Below, in pieces: positions 35,715 through 47,509 of a stretch of 64,000 bases of DNA. Each line of letters begins with the position of its first letter. Position 1 is the first letter of the stretch. Under the pieces are notes generated by a model, which was given only the letters and a program-made list of their open reading frames with translations, ran no database searches and was not told the origin of the DNA. Source of the DNA: Nomia melanderi (taxonomy: Eukaryota > Arthropoda > Insecta > Hymenoptera > Halictidae); the NCBI RefSeq assembly GCF_051020985.1, contig NC_135003.1, positions 2,752,001 through 2,816,000 on the forward strand. Reading direction: 5' to 3'. The translations under genes were made by a program, and so were the position numbers.

Positions 35715-36254
35715 AAACAATTACAATATCTAAGATGACTGAGACAGAATAAAAATATTTAATTGTGTAAGTAACTAAATAATATCACAACGTAAGCATT
35801 GTGATACTGAATAATTAATAATTGTTTTTATATACCTTTTCTACGATGGAACAAGTAACATGCAGTCGATGTGTTAACGAATATATGATATTTAACGTAT
35901 CCCCTTGTGGGAATGGGTGTATTGTTGAGCGAATGTTTGTGAATACATGAACGCGATTTACGAATGCGTGCATTTTAAATAAATGTTCAATGCATTGGAA
36001 CATTGTAGAACAATTGTGTTTTTATAATATTGATTATTGCGTTAATAGTAAATGATTATAGAATATTGCAAATATATGTGAAGTAAATGCATGGTGAGAA
36101 AAGGATATTTTAGAAAGTGTGCGCGTGAGATAAGTGTATCCCAATGGATATATTCTACGTGCGATTTAATTATAGATCACTGTTTTATTGCGAGTACTGC
36201 AATAAAAGCATTATTTATACAAATAAAATTCTCTTTCTCTTACGCTATTTACAC

Positions 36255-36315
36255 TTAACCGCCTGGTCGGGTAAAAATATCTGCTTAGACTTTATTGTAG
36301 ATTGAAGTCGTTTCT
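36255..36315 (+). repeat. right member of inverted repeat pair
   Basis: Begins TTAACCGCCTGGTCGGG and is the inverted counterpart of 35299-35359. Weaker similarity may continue to about 36330. Either two independent copies of a small element or the terminal repeats of one element of about 1 kb. Confidence 0.65.
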
Positions 36316-38970
36316 AAGTTATTGATCATAACAATTTCTTTATACGTTTATATATTAGACAACAATAGTTCAAATTGGAAATCAGAAGAAAATATTGATA
36401 AATACGAAAGTTACTACTCTTTCTACAGACTTACAAAATATTTCCAACAAAACTTTTCCAACTTATCCACCGACCAGTTATGTGTTAAGAATATTGCAGC
36501 TAACATCATCGCAGAAACAAATGCTGGTAGTGAACGTGTTAATCGATACTGTTACGAAAGAAATTACAGGGCAATGGTTTAACGACGAAGCCGTGCACGA
36601 AGATGCTCGGTATCGTTCGGGGATCCACTGCCCGTCTTCTTCGAATCGTAGACACTCGTGGAACGGCTTTGGCCCCTTTCTTGCAGTGCAGAACTGATGC
36701 AATCGCCCCTGTGCGATCCATATTTCACGTTGGTTCATAACAGCAACGAGGGGCACTTTACTGCGTTACGGTAAACAGCCCCGCGTTAAGTAGCAAGGCG
36801 CCGGTCGTAGTTGGCCAATGGTACAGGTCAATGCTCCGCACATTCGATCCCGACCTACAGTACGTTAGCGTACGCTTCCGCAATTTTTTTCTAATCGCTA
36901 CTCAACCAGCCACACTGTACGGTAATGTTGTTGTTGCATCTGATTGTGAGTGTAGGTAATTGAATTTAGATAACGATTCGTATGTATGGAGCCACAATAT
37001 AAATCGATAATGGAATATCGACTTTCCCGTAAAACGAGGATATTATTGTAAGAAATGGTTCGCGCCGAGTAATTAATGTATTCGTTCCTGTGATTTGTTA
37101 TGTATGAATGCTTGCACGGGGAGAAATAGACAGGGTTGTTAATGATTCGATGCGATTTATCAAGGAACAAATGAAATTAACAGGTTGCGCGTTGAGATAA
37201 GTTTGTTTATCTCTCTGTTTGTGTCATGCTATATCAATGACGCGTGTAACGAGATAGAGAACTGTGAAGGTATAATTATTTATAAATGAAAGGGTAAGAG
37301 GGATATCCTGGTACCTTGAAAAAATGTGTAGCAAAAATGATAAATGTTGTGGTGACACGATATTTTTCTGTTTAAAGATAGTGAAGGTTTGTAGTAGCAA
37401 ATGATATATTTCAACACATAAATATGTATCCTTGCTTAAACAAATGAAATAATGTATGTCTAGATCTAATTTCTATTGTTTAATTGCCAAATATTACCAA
37501 ATGTAATGGTAATAATTACAATTTTTAATTTTTACGAATTAAATTCTCTGAATGTATTGAATTAAGTACTAGCACATATCTAATACATGAATTGTCATTA
37601 TTATAATAATGTTATAACATTGAAAATAAACAAAAGTGTTAATCTTCATATAAACTCTTTATTTACATAAATAATTTACCATTTTATTATCGACGGGAAA
37701 CTTTCAGTATGCGAGACTGCAATTGATAAAACATTCGCAGAATCGCAAGCAGTATACAATTCAATCGTGTTGCTAATCACGGCTGTAGATAGATAATGCT
37801 CTATATAATACTTCATCGTCACATTCCTATGAAGCTAATAACGTTCACGGACTAATGTCCGCGCAGGAATTTCAATATGAGTCAGTGATCATCGCACTGT
37901 AGGTAGTTAATTAACAGCAAATACCATCGCGTCAATCTCATAAATTTTTCGGGTCACGGCCGCTTTGATGTCATTCAAACATTTCGTTTCGCTATACCGA
38001 GAATCAACCGATTCCCGCAGATCATTTAACCGTACCATTTTCCGTTGGGCCCTGCCCGATTCACCTTGCTGATTCAAAGGCAGTTTTCCGTGAAACGCAT
38101 TGAAAATTCAACGCATTCAATACTTTCTACTTGAAATGTCAATCACTTCTATTAAAATGATGAATTACTGCATGAAACGCATGAAATGGGGACAAAACGT
38201 ACCAATCAAAGATGGGGGATCACGACTAGTCCGGCGGGGCTGGAAAACGGGGAGGAATTGTTTTATTCTTGCTGTTGAAGTTTGCGCTCATCGATTTGGT
38301 ATTTTAAACACTTTTTGCTTTAGTCAACTCATTGGAAATAAAATATCACTTCATGCACAATGAGCAATTAAAAATAAATACGTGTGCGTTGCTTCTGAAA
38401 TGTTTAATATTATTTATTTCACGAAAAACGGAACTTTGTAGAGGAAATAGACACGAATGAATTTCATTAATTTGTTTTATAATTCATGCATGCTGCTACT
38501 TGAATTACCGAAGAAATATAGTGACATTAAATTTATGAAGCGTTAAATCATGTTCCACATTACAATGAATAGATGTACTATTACATTGAATTATAGATGT
38601 GCCTATGAATAATTTATTATTTCAACAGGGAATAGTATAACATGAATACGCAATAGCATAAAAACAATTATATAAAAAAAAACTATTAAGATTCGATTAT
38701 CTAAAAGTAACATCGAAAGGAAGCGCATAATTAGAAGTATTACAAGTAATCAGAAGTAACATCAACATAATATTCAAATTGTAAAACTTCATTTCCAATT
38801 TAATCAATTGAATTTCCTTCAACGTTTAAAATCATATCTCCTCTCAACCACTTACAACATACATATATATTTCAATAGCATGATCTCTTTAATAAAAAGG
38901 TGTTCGCGATCCCAATCACCCGCAAAAATTTAATTACACGACATCGTTTTATCCTACATCGCTCTCACCA
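36315..38970. other. non-coding DNA
   Basis: Mostly AT-rich. A moderately GC-rich patch at about 36570-36860 holds a 92-codon minus-strand frame (36478-36756) with several cysteines but no recognised family. A second patch lies at about 37930-38100. Confidence 0.5.
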
Positions 38971-39660
38971 AACGCTGGTCAGGTCAGAGTGTAACACGCC
39001 CTTCGTAGTCGTACGACGATAAACAATCTCCCCCGTATTCGTTCGAGTACAGCGTGTTGCGGGCGGCGGTAAACGTTGCCCGTCGAATTCCTCGTCGGGC
39101 GTCGCGTTATCGCGGGTCCCCCGGTTCACGGCGATGAAATGTGACCGACGAACGAAGACAGTGTCGCGAACGAGCTCATTCGACGATCGACGGTCTTTAA
39201 CACCGGCCGTTTGGCCGCGCGCGACACGGACGACTTGTGTATCGTCATTTACGATCGTTTTAAAGCGTCGGTATGTTCGTATAACGTCGACGGCGCATAA
39301 CTGGCCGCCTCGTATCGCGATAAGGACGCGCGGCAGATAACCGGTGTGCAAGGGTGATTCCGAGGCGCCCTCGCAGCCGAGATTCCGCCAGCCGATAACG
39401 CGCTAATTCCCTCCCCGAGTGCGGATATATTTTGAGCACGCGCCATTAGCAGCGTCGTTTAATTAAATAACATTCCCACATGAAATTCATAAATCCTCGT
39501 TGGCCTGGGATCCCGTTAACAGCGTAAATAAAACGTGATCGTTCGTTATCGTTCACAAGAAAAGTTCGATCGAGCCGAGTAAATAAAACCGTGATCGCGG
39601 CCGTGTCGTGAAAACTTTCATTACCGACGAAACTCGCGGTGGTAATATTAGTTCAGTATG
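38970..39660. other. CpG-rich island
   Basis: Strong CGA- and CGCG-rich block with overlapping frames on both strands (38965-39351 minus, 39134-39340 plus, 39249-39446 minus) and no domain. Candidate regulatory region. Confidence 0.4.
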
Positions 39661-41035
39661 CGCGGAATTGGTGATTCTTGGGCGAAGCTACGAACAGCTG
39701 GTTGTTCGAAAAGAACGTATTATGACTCGGCAATTTGTACACGATTAATGGATCCATCGTTTAAAATAGTACAAATTGGGTAGGAGTAAGTTGCGTAGTA
39801 AATAAATTATGAATATGGATATGAAGCCTGATGTTCGTTTTATTTCTCAACTTTGCGCAGAATTTTGGTTTCTTATAGAGTATATTTTTTCGATGTGAAG
39901 AAACTTTAATGATGAGCTTAGTTTTTAGTGAAAACAGTGTGGAGTCATGTGGAAATTATTTATATTGGATAGACATCAATTAGAAAGGGCTATGTGTGTT
40001 TTACACTTTCACTTGATAAAACGATATTTTACATGAATTAATCGAATGACTTGGGAAAATGGAATAATCAGTTCAGTGTTTGACGAGTATACACGTCAAC
40101 TTGAACCCCGAAGTGATACTAACTTTTTCGATAACTAAATACTTATTTTTTCAAGTAAACATATAATTCTATTTGATTTTGCTTTAGTATTTTATTTTGG
40201 TATATATTAGGTGCATTTGTTCTGCGTTTGAAGTGTATGCTTGTCGTTAGTTGATTTTATTACACATCCCATGAGAGATTTTTGAAAGAAAATTTCACAG
40301 TTAACTGGTTAATGAGACGTAGACATTAGAATTTTGACGTCTAGTATTTTTCGAGGAAATAAAATTTGAGACGATAGAACTGATGGCTTAAATTTCTCCC
40401 CTAATTTCGCATAGGCTACATCATATTTCAATTTCATCAAAATACCTGACGTCGCGTCGAAAAAGTGATCCGTTTGGCGTGGAATGACCCAGCTGCTCCG
40501 TTCGATAGCCGAGCAAGATGGATCATGACGGATGATCGAGTTGCCAAGGAAGTGCGAGCAAGCTGTAAGAAACCGACACGGCCTCGAATCGAACTATCGG
40601 AAAGATGGTTCCTTTCACGCGATCACCCTTTTTCCTAGCCTCTTTTTGTCGCCGGCGTACTGGTTTGTGGGACACGTGACATGTATACCGATAATAATTA
40701 TGCAAAAATCGGGATAAAATATTATGCTGCTGCGTAAGTTCTATCTGTATTCTCGTTCGTATAAACAATCTATCATTCTTATCGCTTCTATTATTATTTA
40801 ACGTGTTCGCGACCACGGTCGAATTTGAAATATCCTCGTTGTGGACCGTGCCTTTTTAGCAATTGTTTCGAATGATATGTTATTCATATAATTTTTACAC
40901 ATTTAAAACGTACTAAATAAATCAAACAAAGAATTTTATAAATGTCATATATGTATTATAGTGTGGCTATTATTATAGATAATGAAAAGGTGGATCTTCA
41001 GTAATCGAGAACTAGGAATAAATATATGTATTTAA
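39660..41035. other. mostly AT-rich non-coding DNA
   Basis: A GC-richer patch at 40450-40680 holds a 97-codon minus-strand frame with no domain. A TTTAACGTGTTCGCGACC sequence near 40798 resembles a TTAA-element end, but no partner was found. Confidence 0.5.
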
Positions 41036-41069
41036 TGAAATGTGGAAACAATACGGACAACACGTAAAA

Positions 41070-41345
41070 AGTACAACTCAATGCAACGGAGGCCAACACA
41101 CGACTCTCTCTCGCCACTTTCTTACCTCTCTTTTACAGACAATCTCTCCCAAAAATCATTCTCTCCCCCACAAGCATGCTTCTCACTCGCACTCATCACA
41201 AACACTCAGATGCACCCCTGGAAAGCTGGCCCTGCAATCTTGAGTCTGCGACGTTGTGTAGGACACTTTCCCTAGACCATTTTATAGCCTGTCCTTCACT
41301 CACACCCATTCTTACATTCACTCTTCTTAAAAATACTTTAACCTA
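41070..41345 (+). other. strand-asymmetric pyrimidine-rich tract
   Basis: For about 275 bp the plus strand is dominated by C and T with many CTC, CACTC and CTCTC groups and very little G until the CTGGAAAGCTGGCCC patch. Three overlapping plus-strand frames are composition artefacts rich in Ser, Thr, His and Leu. Confidence 0.5.
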
Positions 41346-41436
41346 CGCTAAAAATTCTAGATACTACAGTATGATATTTTGATATAGTCAAAGCAGCAAT
41401 AAGGTATATCATGAACCAAATATATGTATATTAATA

Positions 41437-41692
41437 TTAAACGTACTGTGAGCAGCCAAATGATCGGTTTTAAAACTTGATTTAAAACTCTGCGTTTTAT
41501 TCAGTCCATTTTACTTCATGTCAATTTCTATACTGACAGATTATTCAGGTTTCTTAATTTTTGTCTTTCCTTCTATTTCTATTGCCGCTAATATAAATCG
41601 ATCATCTAACCTGTTTACTTTTATTTTGTAATCAGTTGTTCGATTAGTTATTTTAGAAATAGGTGTGCACAAATATCTGATACAGTATTAAC
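41437..41692 (+). mobile_element. TTAA-bounded MITE-like element, family 1 copy 2
   Basis: A 256-bp counterpart of 7507-7767 in the same orientation. It begins at TTAA 41437-41440 and ends at TTAA 41689-41692. The shared interior includes TTGTCTTTCCTT and ATCATCTAACCT. The terminal repeats are more eroded than in copy 1. Confidence 0.6.
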
Positions 41693-41769
41693 ACTAATGT
41701 TAATATCATTACAGCAATGATGATCAACAGTGTCACACATCTGTAAAGTGTGCGAACATGTTAATATAA

Positions 41770-41816
41770 ATAGCGGTCTTAGGGCCTAAGAGAGACTGCT
41801 ATAAAATAGTCTCGTT
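41770..41816 (+). repeat. paired short palindromes around a TATAAAA
   Basis: TCTTAGGGCCTAAGA is a perfect 7-bp-arm palindrome. Directly after it, GAGACT and AGTCTC form a 6-bp stem enclosing GCTATAAAAT. It lies 45-90 bp before the mariner remnant. Confidence 0.5.
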
Positions 41817-41859
41817 GATTTTTGAATTTGGAATTTTCAATGCAAACGTTTTAAGACAT

Positions 41860-42115
41860 CTACAGGATAATGCAAGACCACACATGGCAATGCACAGCAA
41901 ACAAAATATCAGAACTGAAATGGGAACTTATTGCACACCCACCATATTCTCCAGATCTGGCATCAAGTGACTTCCACCTCTTCCGAGCCTTTCAAAACAA
42001 TTTAAATGGAAAAAGTTTTTAAAATTTTGAAGAAGTAAAAAGTGTGATACAATTATTTTTTAACAATATATTGAAATGGACAGAATTTACGCAACAATCT
42101 AATATAAAGGCAAGT
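41860..42115 (+). pseudogene. degenerate mariner-type transposase fragment (C-terminal part)
   Basis: The segment 41860-41892 reads LQDNARPHMA, which carries the second catalytic Asp of mariner transposases. After a frame change, 41914-42018 reads ELKWELIAHPPYSPDL then ASSDFHLF, holding the final catalytic Asp of the DD34D triad. The two Asp codons start at 41866 and 41969, 103 nt apart. DD34D predicts 105 nt, so a net 2-nt deletion explains the frame break. A TAA at 42019 interrupts the reading frame, after which family-like sequence (NFEEVKSVIQLFF) continues. The first catalytic Asp, the DNA-binding domain and both terminal repeats are missing. Clearly non-functional. Confidence 0.85.
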
Positions 42116-42119
42116 TCAT

Positions 42120-43245
42120 CAGATTTAGTTGAATTAATTACACTTATTCTATCTCTTTCCTTCTTCTCTCAGCTACTTTAAAATGATTGCTTCCAATTCT
42201 TTAATGAGATCAAGTTACTATTAATACCTATTATTAAAAAATCCATTATAACTTTTAACTTAATTTTTTATTTAACCTATATTACTCTTCTTTATTCTTT
42301 TCCTTCTTCGCTTTTGTTTTAACGCGATCATATTCCGTTTGATACTAGAATCAAGTTATATTAATGTTATGCACTTTGTCATGAAATTTTCGTTTGACAT
42401 CATCCCTGTTCGATCAAACTACACTCGTTCCACCACTAATCGAAGCTTACAGCGAGGTGTTTCATGTGATACCGAACACTGAAAACTCGTTTACACTTCA
42501 AAATTTCAAAATTTCATAAGTAGTAGTTATTAGAAAAGATTGAATCTCACAGTTTCAATATTAGATTTTTGAATATAGTATTACTTTAAACGATGATTTA
42601 ATGTTAGGTGATCCAACAATTTCGTGCAATTCTTTAAATTGAAATCAATATTATTATCCTCTCTTTAATAGGTTTATTAGAAATTTTCTTTATTATACGG
42701 TTATAAATGATCTTTGACTCAACAAGCGACAGTAATTTATTTATTCTATCGTCGAACTCATATATTATGAATAATTTCGTAAATTATAGAATTTTAGCAG
42801 TTGAAGTTATTTTACACTGTTAGGGCCATAATATTTCACTTTTGCACCGAGTAATTAAATATTAACATCCTGATACTATTAAAATATCAAAATCCTAATT
42901 AATCGGAAAAGAATTTTCTTAAACGAAATAGGCAAAAATAGCCCAAAGTAATATTTTCAAACTATTACAAATTAATAATGGTAATATCATTACAATTGCA
43001 TTCCACTGAAAAATTCCTTATCCAATGATACACGTAAACTCTTTTAACCCTACGTTTAATTCTAAGACACTCAAACGTATTCTTTCCATTTCATCGTATA
43101 CGCATAAATAGATGAAAAGATCAAAAATCAAAAAAGGTAATACGTCCATCGCCGAAACAAAGAAACGTCCAGGCCGAACGATCAATCGAGAACAGAAATT
43201 CGCTTTAATTAGTGAATCGAGTGTTTACAACTGTCCTGCAATGGA
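42120..43245. other. AT-rich non-coding DNA
   Basis: No gene recognised. No 3' terminal repeat of the mariner copy was found. Confidence 0.55.
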
Positions 43246-43249
43246 ACTC

Positions 43250-43940
43250 TAATTGTGAACGTAAAGGGGACGATACCTTCCTCCATCCTCGTCTCCTGGC
43301 TGTGCTTTTCTCCAGATTCCTGTTCTGATGATCTTTAAACGACGCGGCGCGTCGCTATACGCGCTAATTGGCAAGTTGCAAGAAGCATCGAGCCGCTCAG
43401 AAAATCCAATAACACCGAGAACCAACATTCCTCGACGGTTCATTAACCGAGACAATTATTATCCGATTGTTGAAAGGGCAAACTCAATTCGGATCCGCGG
43501 ATTTCCTAGTTGCTGGCGAGTGTAATTATTCCGCATGCCACTTGATTAGTCTCCGCGCGAGCTTCGCCTCTCGCGCAGCTCCATTCGCAACGTGTAAGCA
43601 GCCGGGCGAGCGTCTCCGCCCGGCTGGCCCGCGATACACGCCACAATTTCAACTTTCAACTCGAAACCGTGACCCGCCATGCGTACACAAATTATTTGAA
43701 TAAACTCCGCTAATTACTCGCGTTAACTCATCGCTGGGGAGCGCCGCGCGTTTCTACCCTGGCCGTGCGATGCCGGCCGCTTCCGCGAAATTACGATTGT
43801 TCCGGGAGACTTGACGTTAATCAGATACCGGATAGAAAAATACGGAATACGCCCGTGGTTCACGGCGTAATTAACTCTATGGATTCTCAACACTGTGTAA
43901 GTTTGAAATTACGTACTCGTGCATGCGGCTCGTCGTGAAA
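43250..43940. other. GC-rich island
   Basis: CpG-rich block with short frames (43249-43455 minus, 43328-43525 plus, 43467-43703 plus) and no domain. Candidate regulatory element. Confidence 0.4.
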
Positions 43941-44076
43941 GGTCTACCCTTGGCGGTTTTTGAGGACTTGAAAGAAAACAATACGGGTTTTCGGTGCTTT
44001 ACGAACGTTCGTTTGTTTATGTATGTTAGGCTGGCTAAGAGATACTAAATTAAAAGTGTTCTCTCGCATTTGCTTC

Positions 44077-44100
44077 GGGGGGAGGGGGGCAGGGGGAGGG
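44077..44100 (+). other. canonical G-quadruplex motif
   Basis: Four G-runs of 6, 6, 5 and 3 separated by loops of 1, 2 and 1 nt (44077-44082, 44084-44089, 44092-44096, 44098-44100). It is strongly G-rich on the plus strand inside otherwise AT-rich DNA. Confidence 0.85.
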
Positions 44101-44104
44101 ATGT

Positions 44105-45900
44105 AAATTGTCCGATAATATAGTTTGATGGAAGTTTGTACAAAAATTGACATTGATATATTGGTCTGTATATGATTTAGTATTGTAACGATTATAATAA
44201 TTGTAGCAATATGTCATTTACATTCTTATATACGATCAATGATTAGTTTTGATAATCTTTTTTTTAAACATCAAAAATTCTAGTTTCTGTGGAAAGTATT
44301 TAAAATTTAATTACAAATATTGCTTTCCCCGTTTCGAGAACAAAAATTTATTTGTAGGAGACAGCTGCAATACCATTGGGAATGATTATTTATTATTTAA
44401 GACGCTGCGAAAATAGACGTTTATTTAATTGCCGAGGCATCCGAGCAGCACCGAATTATCTTTATAAATGAGTCGTAATTTTAGTGGAAGAACGTCCTAA
44501 AAATGTGACACGTGAGACTCAATTAACTTCAATTCTATTTTACTGAAACGGATCACGCCGAATATGACATTTAAGAGAGATAAAAAATGGAATTTTAATG
44601 AAGACGATGAGACAGGGACAACGCAAAATTGCTTCTACATTTCCATTTTGAATGCATTAATAATTACGGAACTTAAGTGTTTATAGTATTTCGCTAATAA
44701 TAATTATTACCTGCAAGTTGATGAGAAAAGAAATTAATATCGCACTGTAGGAAAGTACAATACAAAATAGAATACATATCTACGACTATTTACAATTTCA
44801 GAGTGAACTTCTGACCTCGCAGTAAATTTAGTACCTAACACTGCCATAGTTATCCAACAGTTTTTTTGATTAAAGAAATAAATTAGTAAGTGATCTCTTT
44901 GCCATTCCGTAAAATAAACCTACAAATCAAAGAAACATAAAAACCAACTGTATTAAATTGATGATCAAATATTTAATCTTCGGAAGATCGACCTTTGTAA
45001 CATCATAGGCTGCAATGTCTAGGTTCAATCAGTATCCCATTTATTTTCCTAGAGATATTTTCGAACATACTTTTCTAAAACTTTTTATATTAAATTGATA
45101 AACAAGGTAAACTATAAAAAATTGAAAAGTTATACGAAAATTTCGAAAATCTGGGTCAAAAGATATCAGTCACAAACCAAAGAATAAAATACTGTTTTTA
45201 TAATTAACGAAACTAGGTGAACTAAGGTGTCTACTTTACATACGAAGATCCAAGAAAAGATAACTTAATAATAAATTATGAGTATTATCTACCGAAAGAA
45301 TTTTCTTTTCCCAATTTTCTTTCACCCTACCATATACACCCCGATCGTCTCGACCCATATCTTCTTCTGCCTAAGAGAATTCAATTCCTTTGATCAGGAA
45401 TCTAGGGCTGACAAGGCGGTCCAGAGGGCTGGAACTCTTCGCCGAGGAATCGACAGTGTGCAGAGGCGTTTCCTTTCATCGATAGAACCGACCCGGGATC
45501 ATTTATTAACTTTAAATTCCCCAATCGTTTCAGCGCCGCGGGCAATTATCCGGCTCAAGTGGGTCATTTACAAGCTGTTGTACCGTTAATGATTCGATTT
45601 AAATACCAGACTAGAGGCTGAACCCTTTCCGAGGCTTGTTCAATTGTTGCTGAGAGGGAGAAATTAGGCCACGGGAACCAACGATGCTCCACGAGTCACT
45701 GGTTAAATAGTATGAACAATATCCTCCGCTTTTATTTTCGAACCTAATATTCCGTGAAATGTTTTTGTACGTCCGTTTGCGGTTATAATAAGCCACTTCG
45801 ATTATATCCAATAATTATTGGGTAGAAAAACGGCTGGTAAGAATCAGTGAAGTGGAATGTACAAAGGAACGAAGGAAGGAAACATGAAAAATAATAAAAT
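44105..45900. other. non-coding DNA
   Basis: AT-rich apart from a GC-richer patch at about 45340-45560 containing a 103-codon plus-strand frame (45278-45589). No domain was recognised in it. Confidence 0.5.
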
Positions 45901-45950
45901 ATTTGTATATTATATTTTTTAATATATTTAATACAAAATTAACATTAAAT

Positions 45951-46089
45951 ATATTAATAATGTATAAAATGATATATGCCTAATACACAATATAACACAA
46001 AGTAAGTTAGTCTCACATAAATATATTATACTATTTAATATATGTCATATTGTGTATTAAGTATATATCATTTTATATGTTATTAATAT
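45951..46089 (+). repeat. long foldback: 46-bp arms with 47-nt loop
   Basis: The left arm (45951-45996) and right arm (46044-46089) are equal in length and match at 41 of 46 positions when one is reverse-complemented. All five differences are transitions. In an RNA from the plus strand three would be G:U pairs, and the other two would be G:U in the minus-strand RNA. Weaker complementarity continues outward to about 45912 and 46115. AT content is extreme. Confidence 0.85.
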
Positions 46090-46119
46090 GGTATTAAATT
46101 TTATATAAAAAAATATGTG

Positions 46120-47235
46120 TTAGAGATGCAGAAATAAAATTGATTTGCAGTAATCCAGATTTATCTTTGAAATCTTAATTAATTAAATTAATATATCTGC
46201 TACGTCGAAGCGTATATATACTTATAATTATATTCACATGAATTATAAACTGATGCGAATGTGTTGATTCAGATGTGATGTATTCTTCTTCCTGTCATCC
46301 TAAGTTAATTCAATTTAAACCGTCTCATGCTGTACTAAAAATACAGTTCTGATGTGTAATGCTTGCTGAGCCTTGTATATACATACCATCTATCTATATG
46401 AAGCTTCGTATTTACATATCGGCGTTACTAAAAAACTGCATGTACAGTTAGAAATTCGGCATAGTGTCCAAAGAATATTGAACCAGAACATTTATTTCTG
46501 TAATTTCAGGAATGGAACCCAATTTAAAGCAGTATTGACTGGTACGTATGAAACGGGAAGAATATGGCAAATTAACTTTATATTTAGAAGGTCTTATTTC
46601 ACTTTTGAGAAAAGAAGTGGCTTCCAAAGTATGTCGTATCAAATGGCTCGGTCTTGTAGGTATGAATAGACGTTAAGGGAATTTGCAAAATTATTAATAT
46701 ATAGAATATAGTATACTAAAATATACGAAAATGATGCTTTGCTGTTTAACATAATTTAAATTTCTTTGTCATCCGTTCAAATTATCCGAAGCGTATCGTA
46801 TATTTCTTTCTTCGTACAATTTGTGTACCCTTTCAGTCTTGATTAGGTCTTGGTTAGGTCTTGGTAGATTTTCAATAATCAACCTGATATTTTTCTAATA
46901 ATAAAAGTTGGCATTTAAAATTTAATTGACTTCAATTTATTGAAAACGTTATGTACTTCCTTTCCATAATTTGTATCATACTGTCAGAAAATATTTATCT
47001 CAGATTTTTTTGAAAACGACAAAATAACGTCTTCAAACTTTCCATATACAGGGTTACTCCGTTAAATTTTAAAGGAATTTGCTCGGTGAAATTTTAACGA
47101 ACCAGCCTCACTCTTTCCTGCTTCTCACTGTCTCGAACTCAATATAACATGGTCTCAATAGACGAGGACAAAAAATGAATACAAAGAGCAGAAGAGAAAC
47201 AAACACACTTCAATACAAGGTGCCACGAATGTAAA
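46120..47235. other. AT-rich non-coding DNA
   Basis: No gene recognised. TATACAGGGTTACTCCG at about 47044 resembles the end of a DNA transposon and may be the outer boundary of the foldback element at 47240. Confidence 0.5.
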
Positions 47236-47239
47236 CAGC

Positions 47240-47509
47240 AATTGTGCAATGATAAAAATTTCAATCTTACCTTTTCAAACGTAGTATCAGTAGTTCATTG
47301 AGATTCTTCTGATTAAAATGAGTCAAAACACGACAGAAATCGGTTTAGTTTTATTGATTTGGAGGAAATGAACCTTCAATTTCATTAATTACATTAACTC
47401 GGCAAAACTACTTCGATTTTCGTCGTGTTTGGTCTCATCTCAATCAGAAAAATTTCAACAATCCCACCAGTACTACACTGGAAAAGATAAGGTTAAAATT
47501 ATTGCAATT
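47240..47509 (+). repeat. foldback element with arms of about 110 bp
   Basis: The inner arms 47298-47352 and 47404-47458 are both 55 bp and match at about 80 percent after reverse complementing, with blocks TTCTGATT and AAACACGAC. Gapped complementarity continues outward to about 47240 and 47509. The loop is about 51 nt. There is no coding capacity. Structure fits a MITE or hairpin-RNA source. Confidence 0.75.

Noticed and set aside
36478..36756. 92-codon minus-strand frame with several cysteines, considered as a secreted cysteine-rich peptide
   Set aside because: No signal peptide, no family cysteine pattern I can name, and no clear donor.
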